Assembly: GCA_013202185.1 (NCBI GenBank)
Contig: JABMSA010000437.1
Location: forward strand, 1-23,787
Source: Planctomycetota bacterium
GTDB lineage: Bacteria > Planctomycetota > PUPC01 > JABMSA01
Direction of reading: 5' to 3'
Length of the DNA: 23,787 nt
The position numbers and the translations under genes are program-made. Below the pieces are notes generated by a model. It was not told where the DNA came from, ran no database searches, and saw only the letters and a program-made list of their open reading frames with translations. Numbering within the stretch: the stretch's first letter is position 1; each line of letters starts with the position of its first letter. This document shows, in pieces, positions 19,301 through 23,787 of this stretch.

Positions 19301-22126
19301 CGCGAGCGTGAAGTTGACTGCCTCGGGCATCACGGCCCTGGCCATGTCGCTCATGCGCCGGCTGAACTCCTCCCACTGGTCATCGAGGTGCTTGGGCCAC
19401 GTCTTGTAGATTTCGAGGTCCTCGAGGTCGCGGCGGCCCGGCGGGCGGGAAAAGTAACGATCGCGCGCCTTGAGGGCCTCGCTGCTCGTCCGGCCGTTAT
19501 GCTTTCGCCTGTAGTTCATCTCATCGGCACGGTGAAGGTATGCCATCATGTCCATACCGGTGTCGTGATCGAGCGACTGGCTGAATTCGTCGTAGAGGCA
19601 CACGCCACGGAATACGGGGCTGTGGCGCATCGACTGCGTCTCGAGCGCCGTGTATCGCTCGCAGGCTTTCATTATCATGTCGCCGCGCGGCATCATCGAG
19701 TCGTGCTGGGTGAAGAGGTTCTCATAGAAGCGGACGTTGTAGCGCGCGAGGGCGTTGAGAAACTGGTCGCGCCCGCTCGGCGGCGCGTAGGCTTCCCACG
19801 GCCCAAGCTCGGGGCGCTCGCGCACGAGGTCGGAGAGGTCGCGATCCGGAAACACTACGCGGTCCATCGAGTAGGTCATGCCCTTGAAGGCATTGTAGGT
19901 ATCTGCGATTGCTCGGGCGATATTATCGGGGGATACATCCTTGCTACTGATGCAACTGCCGTAGAGAGAGCCAAACGCATTATACTTGCCCAGGAGCAGC
20001 TTTGTGAAGTGCGTTTCAGGGGCGGGATCGACCATTTCGAGATCAAACGGCGGGCCCTTTCGGTCGCCGAGTTTTGCCTCGACGGCATACTTGCCGGGCG
20101 CCAGGCCCTGCGACGTGGCGGCCGATACGTCGAGTATCAATGTGTCGCGCTCGGTGATCTCTTCCTTTATCTCGGTGTGGTAGAAAGGAATGCGTGCGCC
20201 CGCCGAGTCGACGAGTTCGACGGTGACGGGTGTGCCGACGGCAATGGGCCTGTCGGTGGCGGTAAGTGCTACTGCCAGCCAGAAATCCTCGCCGCGGAAG
20301 AATACCGTTCGGCCGCGCTGGGTGAATACTCCGATGCCGTTTGAGGCGCCGGCGGCGATGGTGGTCCATTGATCGATGTAGAAATTCCTGTGGCCCTGCT
20401 GGGCGGGCGTCACTCCGAGGCGTATCTCATACACACCGTCGACCAGCTCGGGCACGGTGAACTCGATCGTGGCGTCGGGGCCGTTGGTGGTGGTGATGTC
20501 GATCCACTCCTTAGTGCTTGCCGCCCGGAGCCTGACGAAAGGCGTTGCGTCGGCGAGAGCGTTGCTGCTGACGGTCGCGTCGGCCCGTGCCTTGGCGGCT
20601 ACGACTTGCTCGTCGGCCTCCTTCTTCCGTGCCAGGGCCTTGACAAGTGCATCCCGCGTGGTTTTCAGTGCGTTCTTGCCCCCTTCAACGCCCTGGTTGG
20701 CCTTGGTGAACGCAGCCTCCGCATCTTTTTGTGCCTTCTCGTCTTTTGCAGCATCCTTTTGGGCCTTTGCATCCACTTGTGTTTTGAGAAGCTTCTCGAG
20801 GTCGGTTGTCCTGGTTTCCAGCGTCTTTTGGTATTGTTCTACTTCTTTGGCTGCTGCCCGGGCGGCGCTGGTGGCTATTTCGTAGTCGCCAGCACTTCTA
20901 TCACCAACCGCCGGTGCCACCGCGCGTATGCGTGCTCGGACCTTCTGGCCGATGTTGAGGTGGCGCGTATCTGTTTCGACGACAAGGCCGCGCTGGTAAG
21001 GTACGTAGGAAGGATCTATCTCCACGCGCAGTACCTTGTTGGGAAGCTTGGAGAGGTCGGGATCGATCATCAGCGACGCCCCGCCGCGCGAAACACGAAA
21101 CTCGTAGGGTGATCGGCGCGCGTAGAGCATCGCGGAATCGGACAGGGCGCCCTTCCTGAATGCCAGTTTCTGAACGCCGGGTATGACTATCTCGGTGTCA
21201 ATCTCGCCCGATACGGGTATCGGCACGGCGGGAATGACTACCTCGTAGCCGTTGACTGTCCAGCCGGGCATGCGTTCGTTGTCGCCTCCGAGGAGGGTAA
21301 CGCCCTTGGCGCCCAGGTAAAACCTCTGCTTCAGCGGAAACAGCACATACCCATCGCCAGAGGTATGTGCCGGCAACCACGCGGTGAGCCTGAGGAACCG
21401 GCGGTTGATGCCGGGTATCAGCTCGATGGCTCCCTTTACTTTGGCAGGGGGGGAGTCGGGGTCGGCGGCTTGCCTTTGTGCTTCGGCCGCCTTGCGTGCT
21501 TCTGCTGCTGTGCTGTCTTTCGCGTCGCGAACGGTGAGCTTGGGCAAGGGAAGCTCGTAGCGCATGCTCTTTGGCTTGGTCGCGCGGGGATCGACGTTCG
21601 TGGCCTTGACGGAAAGAGGATAGCACTTGATCCGAAGCACATGAAACGGGCGGCCGTCGATTTCTTCCTGGCTGATGACAAGCTCGGGATCATCGGTCGA
21701 CAGGCTGCCGTCTTTCTCGACGGTAAAAACGTGGTCGCCCGGCCAGATCGTGTGTTTTCCCGGTTTGAGCTCGGGGCGTGCCTTCGGGAGCCTCGCGATA
21801 AAATGGTCCTTCTCATAGAGCTCGAAGACCGGCTGGTCGTCGAGCTTGACATTGAGCGCCCAGCAGAGATACGGTATTGGGAATCGCGGTCGCTCGCCTT
21901 TGGACAGCGAGTGGAATATGACACCCCACGAATAGTCCTGATCCTTTTGCGCGCGGTCGGAGACGAAAGTGTTGGGGGCGTCGTATGGAACGAGGCGCAG
22001 CTCGTAGTCCGCAGCCGCAGCGGCAGCCGCCCACGCGATGCCCACCAGCACGAGAACCATTGAAACCCGCATAAATCCGGTCGCAGGTAAGGGCCCGGGC
22101 GACCCGGCCATGCTTCTTCGCATCAT
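13316..22126 (-). CDS. Giant secreted multidomain protein with GH-like barrel and two PQQ-type beta-propellers (2936 aa)
   Basis: Unrecognised as a whole. The N-terminus has a basic stretch, then 'MVLVLVGIAWAAAAAAA' and a likely cut before DYEL (about residue 39), indicating export. Domains by eye: beta-rich region (40-410); Ala/Lys/Glu-rich coiled coil (415-530); beta modules (530-690); barrel-like region (705-1250) with 'CLYDEF' (D846, E847, candidate acid) and a GATase-like part 'YDVTFAPGIG' as in GH42-type proteins; beta domain to about 1440; alpha/beta segment (1440-1750) with a 'PGPGKAVV' turn and 'ANDPAGLERAV' as in S-layer-like repeats; first PQQ-type propeller (1760-2160); galactose-binding module from 'NGGFETPNE' (about 2220-2370); discoidin-like module (2400-2546); second propeller (2633-2932) with repeated 'YSSP', 'RSSP', 'SSSP' and 'W.F.TG' blades. 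No dockerin, sorting signal or C-terminal anchor. The ATG at 22126 has AGAGGA eight bases upstream. Substrate and true catalytic ability are unknown. Confidence 0.7.
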   Translation of the reverse strand: MMRRSMAGSPGPLPATGFMRVSMVLVLVGIAWAAAAAAADYELRLVPYDAPNTFVSDRAQKDQDYSWGVIFHSLSKGERPRFPIPYLCWALNVKLDDQPVFELYEKDHFIARLPKARPELKPGKHTIWPGDHVFTVEKDGSLSTDDPELVISQEEIDGRPFHVLRIKCYPLSVKATNVDPRATKPKSMRYELPLPKLTVRDAKDSTAAEARKAAEAQRQAADPDSPPAKVKGAIELIPGINRRFLRLTAWLPAHTSGDGYVLFPLKQRFYLGAKGVTLLGGDNERMPGWTVNGYEVVIPAVPIPVSGEIDTEIVIPGVQKLAFRKGALSDSAMLYARRSPYEFRVSRGGASLMIDPDLSKLPNKVLRVEIDPSYVPYQRGLVVETDTRHLNIGQKVRARIRAVAPAVGDRSAGDYEIATSAARAAAKEVEQYQKTLETRTTDLEKLLKTQVDAKAQKDAAKDEKAQKDAEAAFTKANQGVEGGKNALKTTRDALVKALARKKEADEQVVAAKARADATVSSNALADATPFVRLRAASTKEWIDITTTNGPDATIEFTVPELVDGVYEIRLGVTPAQQGHRNFYIDQWTTIAAGASNGIGVFTQRGRTVFFRGEDFWLAVALTATDRPIAVGTPVTVELVDSAGARIPFYHTEIKEEITERDTLILDVSAATSQGLAPGKYAVEAKLGDRKGPPFDLEMVDPAPETHFTKLLLGKYNAFGSLYGSCISSKDVSPDNIARAIADTYNAFKGMTYSMDRVVFPDRDLSDLVRERPELGPWEAYAPPSGRDQFLNALARYNVRFYENLFTQHDSMMPRGDMIMKACERYTALETQSMRHSPVFRGVCLYDEFSQSLDHDTGMDMMAYLHRADEMNYRRKHNGRTSSEALKARDRYFSRPPGRRDLEDLEIYKTWPKHLDDQWEEFSRRMSDMARAVMPEAVNFTLARIHALPGGNVNRQWEGIFRPLDVAVTVGYKDMGGWGAFPCAGPICADSLRTRDGLQVWPTIYGAGSGRFGSSNVRQAFFTLSQKCEGLSFMQFYSAPDAPLATSYWRHSHFDALTDISTVCTRYGDLFLAAERGYKKVAIYYSREMSYVFGGVLPCEELWTACMRAGYPADFITDDQLLAGKAMEYDVTFAPGIGQMDCIPPKILNALRNIADAKDKILAVEIQSQLKLDGMVRINSYLNEIDGGATFPKHLDHDDERWWDKTGQTTQAIHELMKEHKIAPAAKHSLLVGPDWLKCRDGQYMVMPNLARTDFTGDHKTTYQAPSQPTLEIPAERFPAGHQRVCYDMLEMKRLETTTKTGEDNKQWITVRPDMRHYPGKMLAFMPAEIESVVIRAMPSVRAGATLSFEIYAADKQGKMIDAGIPLEITIAAPAAPEKELQKTYRAATPTYRGAYGVPVNIPANSLTMHVRELISGRVAEATISVEAGELVPVTLDTTPARMPEPRRVPEFMQKAAAVAKPLFTPDDLLHPGRLALRIRDGEDKLSWDLKAGLAPETLKLFEAHKPDKEPSDELVEALVKELNKVVATGRLYTDARFPIGSLTVETGRIGPLVTQKDKWPDLNRQLLEEYEFYKQDIIQRYPVYIGVEEEWACPQAERVAKALIGKGLRVRVTHMEPWQRPAGAIKATGESAGDLILDGTRLWRGEVVIPGLFVDGPLILLGSRKGMVTALLGRDLLPEPLSENFPGPGKAVVAWIHQAFSNDNDTLAVLANDPAGLERAVDALLGVTQQPTPTRSMHPVVEQPRFDDKAVLVEASGNKPEPLSYQDSYRDEDRVVTMDVDPATGRTLVGTFGYGHNLFCFSHEGKLLWKNFLPEHDVYLLKWYDGGKKVLASTAHGFYIFVINGQDGKVVKKFASTEWPDFHSDREFNTQVHIVLNPPIRQLLITGRTGLLAVTYEGKKMWFHDRARRIVDYPPEAVQTSWASFGNYLQLAAGVPSPDGTRVGYNEYRLFGSYMGIAGPAALWKNEPEILDAKTGKVLLKNFRDEGSNDLWRITWPSGGDDRDNDGLPDPWIHARNLRAPLLFDATHKPNGDQPNRGKLGKFDPPLNPVLKIGGRVQAEVHYAEGFDIKGRSTWVVADKNFWVKSLDVRSADDTRLYRCSRDGLVRCIDLRSGKVLWDHKLKCAARMRNAADNNIIAGARDGTIARFDADGKIVWKTRLREHHEMPSDNYGAYLTAAKRRDIDSTRDVYPVYNDTPNDYNNGTPNDLKDDILRMGIQQLDNGGFETPNERLDEDERWRTNTGQVQFDTLAHDGKKSLRLAPGQLVTCTVQRKVIPSATYLFEFFYRTDSFDTQLAVGAVLSGPPSGANGPANAPLTVSNFSARPGEWTFGRVALKSWANTGSIVIGFEAGGGQVHVDSVSLRPVRFPSANLLANAELHKVEVTHPKDYRDQYPRIPPPLKQKLLTANNVTSFLQATPLGALIFTQEQAFLYNGKIDDVGRMWCYRPERMGFSVGLTQPAWVSHLVLYMNNGTPDSVYRNITILANNLDVNPPLPFTAALVRGNERRFVVVSLDPPIYTDNLKVLPGKYRAQRDSITEVEVYGPVGGPEMMKEKKPYSDKLATSMFMGSKSHVPPSLHDDLVGAYKARGLPGGSGEVSAAFHAEATAVNGSITYADSSGWIPDVPLTKERVAAHSPGWKIGTACPLTTPARYAGRLIVGSADYKMHAVADNGVHIWAFGTGGRTYSSPIPDRDEVYFGSDDGQLYKIDIDSGILIWEFKTGDRIRSSPALDDQKVYVASWDGFVYAVDIVRGVQTWKAPIARCSSSSPAVHGGCVYIGDEEGNLHCLNAGNGASIWKTSIGDMISMCPIVTPEGLFVTANDGTAALVAMNGAVTWKGDVLKPMRKPGEVPPRFTGQPFATKTQVVVPSTKGLLVLKRADGTPDTRFTPPVTGRNYVSAVRYGSALCLIENRNQWQPRGPGRYIVSHSGGAEVWEPK

Positions 22127-22134
22127 GTTGCTAT

Positions 22135-22140
22135 TCCTCT
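22135..22140 (-). promoter_or_regulatory. Shine-Dalgarno AGAGGA that sets the start of the giant gene
   Basis: On the minus strand AGAGGA lies eight bases before the ATG at 22126. The frame is open to an ATG at 22180, and a second in-frame ATG at 22072 directly precedes the hydrophobic signal core; neither has a comparable site, so 22126 is preferred. A start at 22072 would give a more conventional short signal peptide and cannot be excluded. Confidence 0.6.
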
Positions 22141-22162
22141 TCTTTTGTACGTCACTGCTTGC

Positions 22163-22197
22163 GGTGCGCCGATGTTGCAATGCTGTTGCGGCGCGCC
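22163..22197. other. Stem-loop in the gap before the giant gene
   Basis: GGTGCGCCG (22163-22171) and CGGCGCGCC (22189-22197) can pair over nine positions with one mismatch around a 17-base loop. It lies in the 76-bp gap between the DUF4159 gene and the giant gene. No U-run follows on the minus strand, so a strong intrinsic terminator is unlikely; it may attenuate or stabilise the transcript, or be chance in GC-rich DNA. Confidence 0.35.
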
Positions 22198-22202
22198 GTA
22201 TG

Positions 22203-23021
22203 CTAGTGCGAATACACGTACATCATCCAGTTCGTAATCCACTTGTAAAACAGCTCGCGCTGCGTGTTGTCGCCGCCGTGCCCGATGCCCTCCCCGATGG
22301 GGTTGGATGCGCTCGGCGGTGTTGAGATCTCCCAGCCGCAGCCGTCGTCGTTGGGCGTGAAGAACACGGCCGGGCGCTTGTCGAGCATGTAGTACTGCCA
22401 CGGGCGGCCGGCTTTGATGTTCTCGCCGGGGTACAATACGTTGTAGACCATGCTGAATACGTCCCTGACGCGGTGGTCTGTCTTCAGCATCATCTTGGGC
22501 AGTGCTCCGGGGATCATCTTTCCGACTTCGGGGCCTACCGAGTCGGCGAACGGGCTTCCCCTGTTGTAGCAGTCGTCGAGGTAGAGCGTTCCGCCTCGCT
22601 TCAGCCACGTCGAGAGGTTATCCGTCTCCTTCTGGTTGAAGGCCCAGGAGTTGTGTGAGGTGAGGTAAACCACCAGGTATTCGAAGAGTTCGTCGCTGCC
22701 GACGTCGAGCCCTTCGTTGTCGACGTACACGGGCAGGTCGGTGCGCTTTTCGACCTGGTAGAGCATGAAAGGCAGGGCCGTGGGGTCGGTCATCCAGTCG
22801 CCCACACCGGAGGCCGGCTTGATTCGGCGTATGCTCAGCTTGTTGCGCATGTCGCGCTCTTCCTTTTTGGTCATCCTCTTGATTTCGGCGCTGCTTAGGC
22901 CCTTGCTGCCGGGCACAGCCTTTCGGCCTTGTTCCACCCATCCGCCCGCCGCGCCGCGAGCGGCAGCCGCGCACAGTAGCGCCGCACACACGCACCAGTT
23001 TGTCCATCTAATGCATCGCAT
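22203..23021 (-). CDS. Secreted DUF4159 domain protein (272 aa)
   Basis: A signal peptide-like N-terminus (MRCIRW, then a Cys/Ala-rich hydrophobic stretch ending near 'ARGAAG', residue 26) precedes a charged linker (35-65). The rest matches DUF4159, a GATase-like fold of unknown function. Its usual pattern is visible: 'EYLVVYLTSHNSWAF' (114-128), 'WLKRGGTLYLDDC' (139-151) and a late 'KTDHRVRDVF' (180-189), where the family has 'L..dHPif..f' (family knowledge). DUF4159 genes are commonly found near MoxR/DUF58/BatA-like genes in PVC bacteria, often as export or envelope components. The ATG at 23021 has only a weak, distant ribosome site (AAAGG, 11 bases away). Gaps are 38 bp to the upstream gene and 76 bp to the giant gene, so co-transcription is likely. 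Its molecular role is not known. Confidence 0.78.
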   Translation of the reverse strand: MRCIRWTNWCVCAALLCAAAARGAAGGWVEQGRKAVPGSKGLSSAEIKRMTKKEERDMRNKLSIRRIKPASGVGDWMTDPTALPFMLYQVEKRTDLPVYVDNEGLDVGSDELFEYLVVYLTSHNSWAFNQKETDNLSTWLKRGGTLYLDDCYNRGSPFADSVGPEVGKMIPGALPKMMLKTDHRVRDVFSMVYNVLYPGENIKAGRPWQYYMLDKRPAVFFTPNDDGCGWEISTPPSASNPIGEGIGHGGDNTQRELFYKWITNWMMYVYSH

Positions 23022-23059
23022 TGTCTGCTCTGCCTTTCCGGGCTGCCGGCCCGTTCTTG

Positions 23060-23787
23060 TCAGTTCATTTCCCTGTCATCAGGTTTCTTCTTGCCGGCGT
23101 CGGCTTGGGGGCCGGAGAAATCGTCTGACTGTGTCAGAAGGTCGAAGTATTTACTCACGGGGTCTTCGTCGAGATCGAGCATTGTGTTCACGCCCGGGTT
23201 CGCATTGACGGGTTTCTTTTCAACGGGAAGGACCGGCTGCCAGGTGACTTTCTTGATTGCACGCGCACCCAAGCCCGTCTCTCGGTCCAACTGCTTCATT
23301 CTGCCCAACTCCCTGATGCGACTCGCGAGTTCATCGGGGCTAAAATCTCCAATGATATCCTTGCCGAACACAGTGATGTCGATCTTGCTGACGAGCAGGA
23401 TTGTGATCTCCTCGGACCAGCCGATCCCGGGGCCCTTGGGCGCGTCGATGTTGTTGTCAACCGCCCTGAGCCTGATCTTGATCTCATCGCCCGATTGCGG
23501 GCGCGGCTCCATTCCCTCGAAGAGGCCGCTGAATTTATCCTTGACGCGCGTGCGGGGCGGATCGAGGATCTTCGTGATCTTCTTTTCGCGCTTGCCTCGA
23601 TCGAGGATCTCGAACTTGGTGCTCACGTTCACCTCTGCGGAGACCTCCGTCACGCCGAAATCGTCCTTCGCCAGATAAGGCACCCTCAGCCCACCTGCGG
23701 AGCCGTAGTGCATGGTTTCGTCCATCTTGCCATAGAGCTTGATCCTGGGCCTCTTGTCGTTGCGCACGGCGATCTCGAGGTTGACCG
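23060..23787 (-). CDS. DUF4175-like envelope protein, C-terminal part (partial)
   Basis: The frame is open through the window edge and ends at a TGA at 23060-23062; 242 residues are visible. It begins in a beta domain with 'NLEIAVRNDKRPRIKLYG' and then 'VPYLAKDDFGVTEVSAEV'. That is the 'P...A.DD.G...V...V' pattern of the Ig-like repeats in DUF4175-type proteins (family knowledge). A charged tail follows (from about residue 150) with 'DFSPDELASRIRELGRMKQLDRETG', ending in a Lys/Asp-rich stretch. Membrane segments expected at the N-terminus of this family are outside the window. It lies 38 bp upstream of the DUF4159 gene, and such pairs are common in PVC genomes. Family assignment is moderate because only the C-terminal part is seen. 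Confidence 0.6.
   Translation of the reverse strand, partial: VNLEIAVRNDKRPRIKLYGKMDETMHYGSAGGLRVPYLAKDDFGVTEVSAEVNVSTKFEILDRGKREKKITKILDPPRTRVKDKFSGLFEGMEPRPQSGDEIKIRLRAVDNNIDAPKGPGIGWSEEITILLVSKIDITVFGKDIIGDFSPDELASRIRELGRMKQLDRETGLGARAIKKVTWQPVLPVEKKPVNANPGVNTMLDLDEDPVSKYFDLLTQSDDFSGPQADAGKKKPDDREMN

Noticed and set aside
18971..20344. A 457-codon plus-strand frame opposite the barrel of the giant protein
   Set aside because: No recognisable domain and no start context; explained by GC bias of the true minus-strand gene.

Overview
This is a GC-rich (about 60% by eye), gene-dense bacterial stretch dominated by very large secreted or carbohydrate-active proteins. Secreted multi-kilobase proteins, NPCBM and PQQ-like modules, a DUF4159/DUF4175-like pair and dispersed CCACGGAGGACACGG-type intergenic repeats suggest a PVC-like or related environmental lineage (Planctomycetota, Lentisphaerota, Hydrogenedentota or similar). 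That placement is inference; no rRNA, tRNA or other phylogenetic marker lies in the window.

Left part (1-5525, plus strand): an apparent glycan-degradation operon. It holds the last 83 codons of a GH2/beta-mannosidase-like protein, then two tandem paralogous proteins of the GH67/GH20 type (668 and 1071 aa) separated by one base. The second carries extra C-terminal beta modules (an RGAE-type 'FDFG' module and two Ig-like domains).

Middle (5535-7822): an iron-containing alcohol dehydrogenase on the minus strand, tail to tail with the operon, and a divergently transcribed soluble protein of the reductive dehalogenase/QueG-like iron-sulfur class. They share a 191-bp divergent control region with a good sigma70-type promoter and two dyad-symmetric candidate operators. 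A 139-bp convergent spacer with a purine-rich tandem repeat and an imperfect inverted repeat closes this part.

Right part (7962-23787, minus strand): four co-directional genes separated by 38, 76 and 53 bp. In order of transcription they are a DUF4175-like protein (cut by the window edge), a secreted DUF4159 protein, a giant 2936-aa secreted protein and a 1766-aa secreted protein. The giant combines a coiled coil, a glycoside-hydrolase-like barrel, an S-layer/Rossmann-like segment, carbohydrate-binding-like modules and two PQQ-type beta-propellers. The 1766-aa protein combines three carbohydrate-binding-like modules, a barrel interrupted by a Lys/Glu-rich insert, and a C-terminal NPCBM domain. 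The inferred theme is binding and remodelling of a complex polysaccharide outside the cytoplasm; the two giant proteins have no function I can name and are the main novelty.

All non-coding gaps are shorter than 300 bp. No tRNA, rRNA, CRISPR array, transposase or phage gene was recognised.
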